Assembly (NCBI RefSeq): GCF_002116635.1
Contig: NZ_LQPW01000005.1
Coordinates: forward strand, 186,001 to 250,000
Reading direction: 5' to 3'
DNA from: Mycobacterium szulgai
GTDB lineage: Bacteria; Actinomycetota; Actinomycetes; Mycobacteriales; Mycobacteriaceae
Length of the DNA: 64,000 bases
Shown piece by piece: positions 35,441 through 45,364 of the stretch (its first letter is position 1; each line of letters begins with the position of its first letter). The translations under genes and the position numbers were made by a program. The notes below the pieces were generated by a model that was not told where the DNA came from, did no database searches, and saw nothing but the letters and a program-made list of their open reading frames with translations.

Positions 35441-36313
35441 TTAGCGGTCGCTGACGATGGCGGCATCCACCAACTCGGCAACCGCGGGGGCAAGCGGCGA
35501 ACGCGGTAACCGCCGACCGTCAAGCGTGTGCACGCGGGCGGCCAGGGTCATGCTGGAAATAAGCCAGATTCCCTGGGCGTCAAAGAGATCGGTGACGCGC
35601 AGCGCCCGGTAGTCGCAGTCATAACCCTTGTCCCGGGCGACTTCGAAAAGCGCTTGTTGCGTGGTGCCGCGCAGGATCGGATACCACGGCGGCGGGGTCA
35701 GCAGGCACGGCGACTCCTGACCGTCCACGGCGATCACCACCGTCGAACGGGGGCCCTCCAGGACGTAGCCGTCCGAACTGACGAAGATGACGTCACCGGC
35801 GCCCTGCCGGGCGGCGTGGCGCAGGACGGCCATGTTGACCGCGTAAGAAAGCGTCTTGGCTCCTGCCAGCAGCCAGGGCATCGCGTCGGCGCCGACGGCG
35901 GGCAACCCGCGATCCAGCGTGATCACCGATACTCCGTCGCGGCGGACCGCCGCCACCCGCTCGGGTACCGGGTTGACCATCACATAAGCCGTCGGGACCG
36001 TCGGGGAGCTCTCCCGGCCACGGGTGTAGATCAGCCGCAGCGCGCCCTCATCAGCGGTGCCGCCGGACCACTGCCGAGTCGCCGCCTCGATCGCGTGCCG
36101 CCAGCTGGGCAGGTCGGGTTCGGGCAGGTCCATCAACCGCGATGAGTGGGTGAGTCGCTGCAGGTGCGGCTCCACCAGACAAGCGCGGCCGTCGCGGACC
36201 AGCAGCGTCTCGAAGACGCCGTCGCCGCGTACCACCGCGAGGTCGTCGGCGTGCAGCAGCGGCGTTCCAGGCTCGAGCACCTTTCCGTCGAGCGTGACCA
36301 CCACACCAGTCAT
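35441..36313 (-). CDS. pabC: Aminodeoxychorismate lyase/D-amino-acid transaminase-like PLP enzyme (Rv0812)
   Basis: A 290-residue fold-type IV PLP enzyme. The PLP Lys is in LLAGAKTLSYAVNMAVLRHA, the cofactor Glu in DGYVLEGPRSTVVIA, and VRGDGVFETLLVRDG is the typical N-terminal block. Rv0812 has been reported to act both as aminodeoxychorismate lyase in folate synthesis and as a D-amino-acid transaminase. It is divergent from the ygfZ-like gene. Confidence 0.88.
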   Translation of the reverse strand: MTGVVVTLDGKVLEPGTPLLHADDLAVVRGDGVFETLLVRDGRACLVEPHLQRLTHSSRLMDLPEPDLPSWRHAIEAATRQWSGGTADEGALRLIYTRGRESSPTVPTAYVMVNPVPERVAAVRRDGVSVITLDRGLPAVGADAMPWLLAGAKTLSYAVNMAVLRHAARQGAGDVIFVSSDGYVLEGPRSTVVIAVDGQESPCLLTPPPWYPILRGTTQQALFEVARDKGYDCDYRALRVTDLFDAQGIWLISSMTLAARVHTLDGRRLPRSPLAPAVAELVDAAIVSDR

Positions 36314-36428
36314 GACCCAGCAGCCTAGACCCGCGCCTTGGACGTCGAACGTGACGCTGCAGTCACCCTCGGCGCCGAACGCGACGCTGACGTCACATTC
36401 GGCAAGCGACGCTCCGTAGAGTGGCGGA

Positions 36429-37541
36429 GTGACCGCAGTAGCAGCTCCCGACCCCGGGCCCGACGCCGGCGCGATCTGGCATTACGGCGATCCGCTGGGC
36501 GAACAGCGCGCGGCGCAAACCGACGCCGTGCTGATCGACCGCTCACATCGCGCCGTGATCACCCTGACCGGCGAAGACCGGCAGACCTGGTTGCACACCA
36601 TCTCCACCCAGCACGTCAGTGAGTTACTCGAGGGCGCCAGCACACAGAATCTCAGCCTGGACGGACAGGGCCGCGTCGAGGACCACTGGATCCAGACCGA
36701 ACTGGGCGGCACCACGTACCTCGACACCGAGCCCTGGCGGGGCGAGCCGCTGCTGGACTACCTGCGCAAGATGGTGTTCTGGTCTCAGGTCACCGCGGAG
36801 GCCGGCGACCTGGCGGTGCTGTCGCTACTGGGGCCCCGGCTGGCTGACCAGCAATTACTCAACGCTATGGGACTGCACGCCCTTCCCGACACCGCGGCGG
36901 TGCCGGTCAGCCGCGGCTTCGTCCGCAGGATGCCGGGCTCACCTGCCGGCTACATCGAACTGGACCTGCTGGTACCGCGCGGCGAGGTGGCGGATTGGCA
37001 GCAGCGCCTGACCCAGGCGGGGGCCCGGCCGGCCGGCGTCTGGACCTATGAGGCCCATCGGGTGGCGGCCCTGCGCCCACGCCTTGGAGTCGACACCGAC
37101 GAACGCACGATTCCGCACGAGGTGGGCTGGATCGGCGAACCCGGCGCCGGCGCCGTCCACCTCGACAAAGGCTGCTATCGCGGGCAAGAGACAGTGGCCC
37201 GGGTGCACAACCTGGGCAGGCCGCCCCGAATGCTGGTGCTACTGCACCTGGATGGGTCGGCCGACCGGCCGTCCACCGGCGACGCGGTCCTGGCCGGCGG
37301 TCGCGCGGTGGGGCGGCTCGGCACGGTGGTCGAGCACGTCGACCTCGGGCCGGTAGCGCTGGCCCTGGTCAAACGTGGTCTGCCGGCCGAAACCGAACTC
37401 GCGACGGGCCCAGAGGGGGACGTCCCCGCGGTGATCGATCCTGAGTCGATGCCGGCCACCGATGGAATGGGCGCCGGGCGGCTGGCTGTCGAGCGGTTGC
37501 GAAGCGGGTCGACCCGGCAGGCAGGGCCAACCCACGCCTAG
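36429..37541 (+). CDS. ygfZ: YgfZ/GcvT-like folate-binding protein (Rv0811c)
   Basis: A 370-residue GcvT-fold protein with the YgfZ signature KGCYRGQETVARVHNLGRPP (Cys in KGCYxGQE). It supports assembly or repair of certain Fe-S enzymes in a folate-dependent way in other bacteria. It starts at a GTG. The 115-base gap to pabC contains several CGTGACG/CGCGACG-like words but no clear operator. Confidence 0.9.
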   Translation: MTAVAAPDPGPDAGAIWHYGDPLGEQRAAQTDAVLIDRSHRAVITLTGEDRQTWLHTISTQHVSELLEGASTQNLSLDGQGRVEDHWIQTELGGTTYLDTEPWRGEPLLDYLRKMVFWSQVTAEAGDLAVLSLLGPRLADQQLLNAMGLHALPDTAAVPVSRGFVRRMPGSPAGYIELDLLVPRGEVADWQQRLTQAGARPAGVWTYEAHRVAALRPRLGVDTDERTIPHEVGWIGEPGAGAVHLDKGCYRGQETVARVHNLGRPPRMLVLLHLDGSADRPSTGDAVLAGGRAVGRLGTVVEHVDLGPVALALVKRGLPAETELATGPEGDVPAVIDPESMPATDGMGAGRLAVERLRSGSTRQAGPTHA

Positions 37542-37640
37542 GCGCGAGGCACGGTAAACTGTCGTCAGGACAATAACGACACAAGAGATCGGAGCCGCCT
37601 ACTCGTAGGCCGCTCCGTTATTTCGCGAGGGGGTTCCCCC

Positions 37641-37817
37641 ATGGGCCGCGGCCGGGCTAAGGCAAAGCAGACCAAGGTTGCTCGAGAACTGAAATACAGC
37701 TCCCCCCAGACCGACTTCCAGCGGCTACAGCAGGAGCTGTCAGGGACGAGCACCGATGAGTCCGACGGCGACAGCTCCGACGACTCCTGGCACGACGAAG
37801 ACGACTGGCGTCGCTAG
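37641..37817 (+). CDS. Small DUF3073 protein (Rv0810c)
   Basis: A 58-residue acidic protein: MGRGRAKAKQTKVARELKY, then SSPQTDFQRLQQELSG and an Asp/Ser-rich tail. The family is confined to actinobacteria and its function is unknown. GCGAGGGG lies before the ATG. A GC-rich hairpin (about 37591-37616, CGGAGC pairing with GCTCCG) and a -10-like TAAACT (37555-37560) lie upstream. Confidence 0.9.
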   Translation: MGRGRAKAKQTKVARELKYSSPQTDFQRLQQELSGTSTDESDGDSSDDSWHDEDDWRR

Positions 37818-37846
37818 AACCGTCTGCCCGCGTTAGGGCCCGGTTC

Positions 37847-38947
37847 CTAGAACCTCGGGTGCTGCCCGACCAACTTGGCCCGCGGGCCTTCCTTTCCGCC
37901 CTTGCAGATGGTCCCGAGGACCCAGCAGTCCAGGTGCCGCGCGGTCAGGATGGCCAAGGCGCGGTCGGTGTCCTCTGGGGCCACCACCGCGATCATGCCG
38001 ACGCCCATGTTGAACGTCTTTTCCATCTCAGCCCGGGTGACCCGGCCGCGCTGCGCGATCATGGCGAACACCGGCGCGGGCGTCCACGTGCCGCGGTCCG
38101 CCTCGGCAACCAGCCCGTGCGGAATGACGCGCTCCAAGTTGCCGGCCAGCCCGCCGCCCGTGACGTGACAGAACGTCCGGACATGAGTCTCGGCGGCCAG
38201 CGCCAGGCAGTCCTTGACATAGATCCTGGTGGGCTCGAGCAGTTCTTCGCCCAGGGTGCGGCCGAACTCCTCCACATACCCGGCCAGGTTCATCCGGTCG
38301 ATCTCCAGCAGCACCGAGCGGGCCAGCGAGTAGCCGTTGGAATGCAGGCCCGACGAGCCCATCGCGATGATGACGTCCCCCGGTTTGACGCGGTCGGGGC
38401 CCAGAATGTTGTCCGCTTCGACCACGCCCACACCAGTGGCCGACAGGTCGTAGTGATCCGGTTCCATCAGCCCCGGATGTTCGGCGGTCTCGCCGCCCAA
38501 TAAGGCGCAGCCCGCCCGCATGCAGCCCTCGGCGATACCGCCGACGATTGCGGCCAGCCGTTCGGGCACCGTGCGGCCGACGGCGATGTAGTCCTGCAGG
38601 AACAGCGGCTCAGCGCCGCACACCACCAGGTCGTCGACCACCATCGCGACCAGATCCAGGCCGACGGTGTCGTGCTTATCCATCGCTTGGGCCACCGCGA
38701 GCTTGGTACCGACGCCATCGGTGGAAGCGGCCAGCACCGGTTCGCGGTAGTCGCCGCGCAGTGCGAACAACCCGGCGAAACCGCCGAGCCCGCCGCGCAC
38801 TTCGGGTCTGGTGGCCTTGGTGGCCAGCGGCTTGAACAGCTCTACGGCGCGGTCACCGGCTTCGATGTCCACCCCGGCCGATGCATAGGTGATGCCCTGG
38901 TTGTCCGGTCGCAGGTATTGGCCGGCTCCGGAACCTTGATCCGTCAT
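37847..38947 (-). CDS. purM: Phosphoribosylformylglycinamidine cyclo-ligase PurM
   Basis: A 366-residue AIR synthetase (step 5 of purine synthesis). Blocks include the N-terminal YASAGVDIEAGDRAVEL, STDGVGTKLAVAQAM, VVDDLVVCGAEPLFLQDYI and GLHSNGYSLARSVLLE, and FCHVTGGGLAGNLERVIP near the C-terminal half. It is in line with purF, 56 bases downstream. Confidence 0.96.
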   Translation of the reverse strand: MTDQGSGAGQYLRPDNQGITYASAGVDIEAGDRAVELFKPLATKATRPEVRGGLGGFAGLFALRGDYREPVLAASTDGVGTKLAVAQAMDKHDTVGLDLVAMVVDDLVVCGAEPLFLQDYIAVGRTVPERLAAIVGGIAEGCMRAGCALLGGETAEHPGLMEPDHYDLSATGVGVVEADNILGPDRVKPGDVIIAMGSSGLHSNGYSLARSVLLEIDRMNLAGYVEEFGRTLGEELLEPTRIYVKDCLALAAETHVRTFCHVTGGGLAGNLERVIPHGLVAEADRGTWTPAPVFAMIAQRGRVTRAEMEKTFNMGVGMIAVVAPEDTDRALAILTARHLDCWVLGTICKGGKEGPRAKLVGQHPRF

Positions 38948-39003
38948 CGCGATAAAGGCTACCGGGCCATCCGCGGCGCCGGTATCAGGTGCCGGTGCTG
39001 TCG

Positions 39004-40530
39004 CTAATGCGGAACTGGAACTTCATCGGCGGCGAGCTCGCCCAGCCCGGCCCCGCGGGCCGCATTGGTGAGCATATGCTCGACGACGTTCTTGCCGAGC
39101 GCGGTTTCGCCGGGCAGTTCGATCGGATACACGCCGTCGAAGCAGGCGGTGCACAACCGCGACGCGGGTTGCTCGGTCGCGGCGATCAGTCCACGCAGCG
39201 AGATGTAGCCCAGCGTGTCGGCGTTGATGGCATGCCGTACCGCTTCGAGCATTTCGCCGCCGTCCTCGACCGCGTTGGCGATCAGCTCCGCCGGCGACGG
39301 GAAGTCGATACCGTAGAAGCACGGCCACTTGACCGGCGGTGAGGCGATCCGCACGTGCACCTCAAGCGCACCGGCCTCACGCAGCATCCGCAACAGCGCG
39401 CGCTGGGTGTTGCCCCGAACGATCGAGTCGTCGACGACGATGAGCCGCTTGCCGCGGATCACCTCTTTGAGCGGGTTGAGCTTGAGCCGGATGCCCAGTT
39501 GGCGGATGGTCTGTGACGGCTGAATGAAGGTCCGCCCGACGTAGGCGTTCTTCATCAGGCCCTGTCCGTAGGGAATGCCGGACTCTTGGGCGTATCCCAC
39601 CGCTGCCGGAGTGCCGGATTCGGGCACGCCGATCACCAGGTCCGCGTCCACCGGGCATTCGCGGGCCAGCTGGCGACCGATTTCCAGCCGGGAGGCGTGC
39701 ACCGAGCGGCCGGCGATCGTGCTGTCCGGCCGGGCCAGGTAGACGTATTCGAAGATGCAGCCTTTGGGCGTGGGATTGGCGAAGCGGGTGGAACGCACGC
39801 CGTCGGCGTCAATCGCCAGCAATTCGCCCGGCTCGATGTCACGAACGAACGAGGCGCCGACGATATCGAGCGCGGCCGTTTCGGAGGCCACCACCCAGCC
39901 GCGATCCAGCCGTCCCAGCGACAGCGGCCGCACCCCGTGCGGGTCGCGACACGCATAAAGCGTGTTCTCGTCCATGAAAGTCAGGCAGAACGCTCCGCGG
40001 ACGGTCGGCAGCAGTTCCAGTGCCGCCTGCTCCAGGGTCGCATCGGCCGCACCGTGGGCCAGCAGTGCGCCGAGGATGTCAGAGTCCGTCGTCGCCGGGG
40101 CCGGGCAGCGCCTGGCGATCAGGCCGGCGTCGCGGGCGCGGGCCGCCAGGGCGGCCGCATTGACCAGATTGCCGTTGTGGCCCAATGCGACGCCGGTGCC
40201 GGCGGCGGTGTTGCGGAATACCGGCTGGGCGTTTTCCCAGGTGGTGTCGCCGGTAGTGGAGTAGCGGCAGTGGCCGATGGCGACGTGCCCCTGCATGGCA
40301 GCCAGCGTCTGCTCGTCGAATACCTGGCTGACCAGGCCTAGGTCCTTGAAGACCAGTACCTGGGAGCCGTCGGCGACGGCGATTCCCGCGGCTTCCTGAC
40401 CGCGATGCTGCAACGCGTACAGGCCGTAATAGGTGAGCTTGGCGACATCTTCACCCGGGGCCCAAACCCCGAACACACCACACTCTTCACGGGGCGAACT
40501 CAGGTCTTGCTCGGGCTGCTGATCGGTCAC
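39004..40530 (-). CDS. purF: Amidophosphoribosyltransferase PurF
   Basis: A 508-residue glutamine PRPP amidotransferase, the first committed step of purine synthesis. The propeptide ends before Cys17 (REECGVFGVW), the N-terminal nucleophile of the mature glutaminase domain; GLYALQHRGQEAAGIA and LGHNGNLVNA follow. The PRTase domain has the PRPP loop LIVVDDSIVRGNTQRALLRM. It starts at a GTG. Confidence 0.96.
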   Translation of the reverse strand: MTDQQPEQDLSSPREECGVFGVWAPGEDVAKLTYYGLYALQHRGQEAAGIAVADGSQVLVFKDLGLVSQVFDEQTLAAMQGHVAIGHCRYSTTGDTTWENAQPVFRNTAAGTGVALGHNGNLVNAAALAARARDAGLIARRCPAPATTDSDILGALLAHGAADATLEQAALELLPTVRGAFCLTFMDENTLYACRDPHGVRPLSLGRLDRGWVVASETAALDIVGASFVRDIEPGELLAIDADGVRSTRFANPTPKGCIFEYVYLARPDSTIAGRSVHASRLEIGRQLARECPVDADLVIGVPESGTPAAVGYAQESGIPYGQGLMKNAYVGRTFIQPSQTIRQLGIRLKLNPLKEVIRGKRLIVVDDSIVRGNTQRALLRMLREAGALEVHVRIASPPVKWPCFYGIDFPSPAELIANAVEDGGEMLEAVRHAINADTLGYISLRGLIAATEQPASRLCTACFDGVYPIELPGETALGKNVVEHMLTNAARGAGLGELAADEVPVPH

Positions 40531-40620
40531 GGTTTGGCGGCTCCCTGGGGCGCGATTAGTGACGTAACGGAGTTTACGGGCAACACGCCCTCCTCGCCGA
40601 ATCAGACGTGGCCGATGATT

Positions 40621-40637
40621 ATGGACAAACTGTCCAT
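40621..40637. promoter_or_regulatory. Perfect inverted repeat upstream of purF
   Basis: ATGGACA-AAC-TGTCCAT is a perfect 7-bp inverted repeat with a 3-base spacer, 91 bases before the purF GTG. It could be an operator or a short stem. No regulator is adjacent. Confidence 0.35.
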
Positions 40638-40669
40638 TGACCGTGAACGCACAGATCAGCCACGTTATT

Positions 40670-41059
40670 TCAGGCCAAATTCACCAGCGGCAACCACTGC
40701 TCGATTTCACCGGCCCGCGCGCCGGAAAGGGTCAGCGACCCCGTCGCCGCCGCTTCGGCGAGCCCGAGCAGCCCGGTGGCCACCAATAGCCACGTGCGCG
40801 GATCGGTTTCGACGACGTTGGGTGGTGTGCCACGGGTGTGTCTGGGCCCGGGCACACACTGCACCGCGACAAACGGCGGTATCCGGACCTCGACGCTGGC
40901 GCCGGGGGCCAACGCGGTCAGCGTGCGTGCGGTGAGCCGAACCGCGGTGGCCAAAGCGGCGCGGTCAGGCGCCGGCAGCGATTCGTCGCGCAACCAGTCG
41001 GCGATGGCCAACACGACTTGCCGGGTCTTTGCCGGATCGGCTCTGTCACGGGCAGCCAT
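40670..41059 (-). CDS. SCP2/sterol-carrier-like family protein (Rv0807)
   Basis: A 129-residue protein ending in an SCP2-like segment (VEVRIPPFVAVQCV; DPRTWLLVATGLLGLAEAAATGSLTLSGARAGEIEQWLPLVNL). The N-terminal half is a helical extension. It is probably co-transcribed with purF (139-base gap). Its role is unknown. Confidence 0.8.
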   Translation of the reverse strand: MAARDRADPAKTRQVVLAIADWLRDESLPAPDRAALATAVRLTARTLTALAPGASVEVRIPPFVAVQCVPGPRHTRGTPPNVVETDPRTWLLVATGLLGLAEAAATGSLTLSGARAGEIEQWLPLVNLA

Positions 41060-41078
41060 ACCTTAGGGTCTCAGAATC

Positions 41079-42293
41079 ATGGAGCGTCGCCGTCTGGGCA
41101 GGCGGCCACCGTACAAGATCATCGGCCTGGTAGCGCTGATGGCGGTAACGCTTGCCCTGATGGCCTTGTACGGCCAGTTCCGCGGAAGTTTCACCCCGAA
41201 GACCAAGCTCACGATGATTGCTCCGCGAGCGGGTTTGGTGATGGATCCCGGCGCGAAGGTCACCTACAACGGGATGCAGATCGGCCGGGTGTCCAGCATC
41301 TCCGAGATCACACATCAGGGCGTGCCGGCGGCCAGGGTGGTGCTGGACGTAGATCCCAAGTACATCGCGTCCATTCCGGCCAACGTCGCGGCCGAAATCA
41401 AGGCAACCACCGTGTTCGGCAACAAATATGTGTCACTGACGTCGCCGGAGAACGCTGCAGCCCAACGCATCACGACCGCCACGGTGATCAATGCGACGAA
41501 GGTGACGACGGAGTTCAACACGTTGTTCCAGACGCTGACGTCGATCGCCGAGAAGGTGGATCCGGTCAAGGTCAACGTGACCCTGAGCGCAGCCGCTGCG
41601 GCCCTGAGCGGGTTGGGTGACAAGTTCGGCACTGCGGTGGTGAACGGCAACGCCATCCTCGACGAGGTGAACCCGCAGCTGCCGCAGGCTCGCCAGGACA
41701 TCGCTTGGCTGGCGGCGCTGGGCGACGTCTACGCCGACGCGGCACCTGATCTGTTTGACGCACTCAATCACGCGGCGATCACCGCACACACCGTCGATCA
41801 TCAGCGTGGCGATCTGGATGCGGCGTTGCTGGCGGCGGCCGGACTGGGTGTCGCCGGTTCGGACGTGTTGGGTCGCGGCGGTCCATACTTCGCCCGCGGA
41901 GCCGTCGACCTGGTCCCCACCGCCCAGCTGCTCGACGAGTACAGCCCCGAAATCTTCTGCACCATCCGCAATTTCCACGACGTGGCGCCTCGCATCTACA
42001 AAGCCGTCGGGGGCGACAACGGCTACTCGCTGGGCGCCGCATCCGGCAGTATCGCCGGTGCGCAAAACCCGTACATCTATCCCGAGAACCTGCCGCGGGT
42101 GAACGCGCGAGGCGGACCCGGCGGCCGGCCCGGATGCTGGCAACCGATCGTCCGGAACCTGTGGCCGGCTCCGCTTCTGGTGATGGATGTCGGCGCCAGT
42201 ATGGTGCCCTACAACCATTTCGAACTGCCCTCGCCGATGCTCCTCGACTACGTGTGGGGCCGCCAACTGGGCGACAACACGATCAATCCCTGA
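41079..42293 (+). CDS. Orphan MCE-family protein
   Basis: A 404-residue exported protein. A basic N-terminus and one membrane segment (about 14-35, IIGLVALMAVTLALMALYG) are followed by an MCE domain (about 40-120: KLTMIAPRAGLVMDPGAKVT, YNGMQIGRVSSI) and the long helical tail of mycobacterial Mce proteins. A second domain (about 260-400) has EIFCTIRNFHDVAPRIYKAV and GGPGGRPGCWQPIVRNLWPAP, as in MceA proteins. Such proteins normally form six-gene operons with YrbE permeases for lipid import; none is present here, so this is an orphan. It is followed 11 bases later by a HAD lipoprotein gene. Confidence 0.88.
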   Translation: MERRRLGRRPPYKIIGLVALMAVTLALMALYGQFRGSFTPKTKLTMIAPRAGLVMDPGAKVTYNGMQIGRVSSISEITHQGVPAARVVLDVDPKYIASIPANVAAEIKATTVFGNKYVSLTSPENAAAQRITTATVINATKVTTEFNTLFQTLTSIAEKVDPVKVNVTLSAAAAALSGLGDKFGTAVVNGNAILDEVNPQLPQARQDIAWLAALGDVYADAAPDLFDALNHAAITAHTVDHQRGDLDAALLAAAGLGVAGSDVLGRGGPYFARGAVDLVPTAQLLDEYSPEIFCTIRNFHDVAPRIYKAVGGDNGYSLGAASGSIAGAQNPYIYPENLPRVNARGGPGGRPGCWQPIVRNLWPAPLLVMDVGASMVPYNHFELPSPMLLDYVWGRQLGDNTINP

Positions 42294-42304
42294 AGATTGG
42301 CAAC

Positions 42305-43582
42305 ATGACACTGCTGCCCCTACGCGCGCTGGCCGCCGTGGCTGTGACCGTGCTGGCGCTGACGAGTTGTACCGGCGGGCGTCCGGGAGCGAGCAAACCG
42401 AGCGCCGGGTGCCGGACCGTTGCCGCCGATCCCGCTTGGTACGGCGATAACCGCGACCGGATCAACGGGATGATCAAACAACTGGGCACGTGCGGCAAAA
42501 CCGGATCCGTCGCCGCCGGCGCTCCCCTGGCGTTGTTCGACTGGGACAACACGACGGTGCGAAACGACATCGGCCACGCGACGTTCTTCTGGGTGATCCG
42601 CAACTCAAAGATTCGCCAACCCTCGGACTGGGGAACCACCAGCCAATTCCTCACCGCGCCGGCGGCCGCGGCACTAGCCGCCGCCTGTGGTGCCCTGGCG
42701 GCCCCCGGCCAGCCGTTGCCGACCGGTGCGGCAACGGGCACCGGGTGCGCAGACGAGCTGGTGTCCATCTACAACGACGGGCAGACCCGCTCGGGCGCAA
42801 CGGCATTCGACGGGTATAACCACCGCCGGTTCAAACCCGTCGATGCCTGGTTGCTGCAATTGCTCGCCGGCTGGACCGACGCCGATGTGAGCGGATTCGC
42901 CGCCGCAGCACGGCAGCAGAATCTGGACGCCGCCCAAGGCGCCGAGCAGACCGTGGGCAGCACCCGCCAAACCGGCTGGGTGCGCTACTACCCGCAGATG
43001 CGCGACCTGATCGGAACCCTGCAGGCCAACGGGTTCGACGTGCGCATCATCTCCGCCTCTCCGGAGGCGGTGGTTCAGGTGTGGGCGGCCGACGTCGGCG
43101 TCGGCGCCGACCGGGTGATGGGCGTTCGCACCGATCACGACGGCGACGTGGTGACCACCCGCCTCGCGCTGTGCGGCGGAGAGACGAGCATGCCCTTCAA
43201 CGAAGGCAAACGATGCCGGGTCAACGAGCAGGTGTTCGGTGTGCAGGGCCCGGCGGCGTTCCAGCCGCTGCCGCCGGAGCGGCGTCAGGTGTTCGGCGCC
43301 GGCGACTCCGACGGAGACGTGTCGTTCACCATGGACGCCACCGCGCTGCGACTCGTGCTCAACCGCAACCAGATCGAGCTGATGTGCCGGGCCTACGCCG
43401 ACTCCGACGGCAAGTGGTTGGTCAATCCGACGTTCATCAATCCGCTTGGCATGAGCCCGCCCTATCCATGCGCGACCCAGGGTTACGACGAGCCCGACGG
43501 CGGTCAGTCGCCGCTGCGGATACCCACCGGGCCCGACGGGAAGCTCGTCCCCGACCAGCCGGACCGGGTGTACCGAATGTGA
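42305..43582 (+). CDS. Secreted HAD-like phosphatase lipoprotein
   Basis: A 425-residue lipoprotein. A signal with lipobox LALTSC is followed by a HAD fold: LFDWDNTTVRND (motif I, DxDNT), VRIISASPEAV (motif II, Ser), and VFGAGDSDGDVSF (motif IV). The long cap (about 130-230) has YNHRRFKPVDAWLLQLL. It is probably a phosphatase acting outside the membrane on an unknown substrate. It lies 11 bases after the MCE gene, so the two are likely co-expressed. Confidence 0.85.
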   Translation: MTLLPLRALAAVAVTVLALTSCTGGRPGASKPSAGCRTVAADPAWYGDNRDRINGMIKQLGTCGKTGSVAAGAPLALFDWDNTTVRNDIGHATFFWVIRNSKIRQPSDWGTTSQFLTAPAAAALAAACGALAAPGQPLPTGAATGTGCADELVSIYNDGQTRSGATAFDGYNHRRFKPVDAWLLQLLAGWTDADVSGFAAAARQQNLDAAQGAEQTVGSTRQTGWVRYYPQMRDLIGTLQANGFDVRIISASPEAVVQVWAADVGVGADRVMGVRTDHDGDVVTTRLALCGGETSMPFNEGKRCRVNEQVFGVQGPAAFQPLPPERRQVFGAGDSDGDVSFTMDATALRLVLNRNQIELMCRAYADSDGKWLVNPTFINPLGMSPPYPCATQGYDEPDGGQSPLRIPTGPDGKLVPDQPDRVYRM

Positions 43583-43774
43583 CGCAGCTGCGACGGGCGG
43601 GTTTCCAGAAGGTGTCTGCCGCACGCTAAATCCACTGTCCTGCAAGAGTTATCGCTATAACCGCATAACTTCTTGTGAATCTTTGTAAATGCCTGGTCGC
43701 CGCGGTGCGCGGGCGACGGATGTGTGAGATCCTCTCCGGTGCCGTACTCCCAACTCACTAAGGCGGTGTTCCGA

Positions 43775-45364
43775 ATGCCCAAATTCATGTCGCACGAAGG
43801 CGTTCCGCCCGCCATGAATCCCATCATTGTAACTAGGCGCGGCAAGATCGCCCGCCTGGAATCCAGCCTGACCCCGCACGAGGCCCAGATCGAGGACCTG
43901 GTGTTTCTGCGAAAAGTATTGACCAAGGCCGACATTCCGTTCCTGCTGATCCGCAATCACAAAGGCCGCCCAGTGCTGGCGATCAACATCGAACTGCGCC
44001 CCGCGGTCGAACGCGCGCTTGCCGCGGCATGTGCCACCGAGCCGATGTACGCCAAAACCATTGACGAGCGTGGTCTTTCCCCGGTCCTGGTGGCTACGGG
44101 CGGGCTCTCTCGGCTGGTCGATCCGCACATCGTGCGGCTATACCGGCGCCGGATCGCGCCGGGGGGATTTCGCTACGGGCCGGCCTTCGGTGTGGAGATC
44201 CAGTTCTGGGTGTTCGACGAAGACTTGATCCGTTGCCCGGTGGAGAATTCGCTCACCCGCAAGGTGCTGCCCCGCGCGGAGCTGGTCCCGGCGACCGTCA
44301 AGCTGCACGGGTACAAGTGGGCGACCATCGAGGGGATGTTCACCCCGCATGCCAGCGACGTGACCTTTGACATCGACCTGGTGTTCTCCTGGGTCGACGG
44401 CAACGACCCCGAGTTCCGTGCGCGCCGCGCCGCGCAGATGTCCCAGCACGTGATCGGCGAAGGCGACGACGCCGACGCCCGCATCCGCCAGATCGACGAG
44501 CTGAAATATGCGCTGCGCTCGGTGAACATGTTCGCGCCGTGGATCCGTCGCATCTTCATCGCCACCGATTCGGCACCGCCGCCATGGCTGGCCGAACACC
44601 CGAAGATCACCATCGTGCGTGCCGAGGACCACTTCTCCGACCCGGCCGCACTGCCCACCTACAACTCGCACGCGGTGGAAAGCCAGCTGCACAACATTCC
44701 GGATCTGGCCGAGCATTTCCTCTACTCCAACGACGACATGTTCTTCGGGCGACCGCTGAAGGCCAGCATGTTCTTCTCACCGGGCGGGGTCAGCCGGTTC
44801 ATCGAGGCCAAGACCCGAATCGGGCTGGGCGCCAACGACCCCACCCGCAGCGGCTTCGAGAATGCCGCCCGGGTGAATCGCGGGCTGCTGTACGAGCGGT
44901 TCGGGCAGGTGATCACTCGTCATCTCGAGCACACCGCGGCACCCTTGCGCAAGAGCGTGCTAACCCAGCTGGAGCGGGAATTCCCAGAGGAATTCGCGCG
45001 CACGCAAGCCAGTGCATTCCGTTCGGGCACCGACATTTCGGTGACCAATTCGTTCTATCACTACTACGCGCTGATGACCGGTCGCGCCGTACCGCAGGAA
45101 AAGGCGAAGGTGCTCTATGTCGACACCACCACCTATGCGGGCCTGGGATTGCTTCCCGAATTGCGCAAGGGACGCGGATACGACTTCTTCTGCCTCAACG
45201 ACGGCAGCTTCCCCGAGGTTTCCGCAGCCGAGCGTGCCGAACTGGTAATCACCTTCTTGGAGCGGTACTTCCCGATCCCCGCACCCTGGGAGAAGGTGGC
45301 CGCCGACCTCAGCCGGCCGGATTTTGCGGTCCCGACGGTGTCAACACCATCGGAGGGTGGCTGA
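43775..45364 (+). CDS. cpsY: Stealth-family sugar-phosphate transferase CpsY
   Basis: A 529-residue protein close to M. tuberculosis CpsY (Rv0806c). The Stealth regions are visible: [20 protein letters not shown] (CR1), [23 protein letters not shown] (CR2), [20 protein letters not shown] then [10 protein letters not shown] (CR3), and later [11 protein letters not shown]. Stealth proteins are hexose-1-phosphoryltransferases of capsule synthesis. The ATG at 43775 (MPKFMSHEG) is chosen by similarity; GTGs at 43724 and 43739 are alternatives. Its 3' end overlaps cpdA on the other strand by 56 bases. The upstream gap has several GTTAT/ATAAC words (about 43650-43672). Confidence 0.93.
   Translation: MPKFMSHEGVPPAMNPIIVTRRGKIARLESSLTPHEAQIEDLVFLRKVLTKADIPFLLIRNHKGRPVLAINIELRPAVERALAAACATEPMYAKTIDERGLSPVLVATGGLSRLVDPHIVRLYRRRIAPGGFRYGPAFGVEIQFWVFDEDLIRCPVENSLTRKVLPRAELVPATVKLHGYKWATIEGMFTPHASDVTFDIDLVFSWVDGNDPEFRARRAAQMSQHVIGEGDDADARIRQIDELKYALRSVNMFAPWIRRIFIATDSAPPPWLAEHPKITIVRAEDHFSDPAALPTYNSHAVESQLHNIPDLAEHFLYSNDDMFFGRPLKASMFFSPGGVSRFIEAKTRIGLGANDPTRSGFENAARVNRGLLYERFGQVITRHLEHTAAPLRKSVLTQLEREFPEEFARTQASAFRSGTDISVTNSFYHYYALMTGRAVPQEKAKVLYVDTTTYAGLGLLPELRKGRGYDFFCLNDGSFPEVSAAERAELVITFLERYFPIPAPWEKVAADLSRPDFAVPTVSTPSEGG

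Noticed and set aside
37591..37616. GC-rich hairpin before the DUF3073 gene as a riboswitch
   Set aside because: It is a single short stem without conserved bases of any known riboswitch class.
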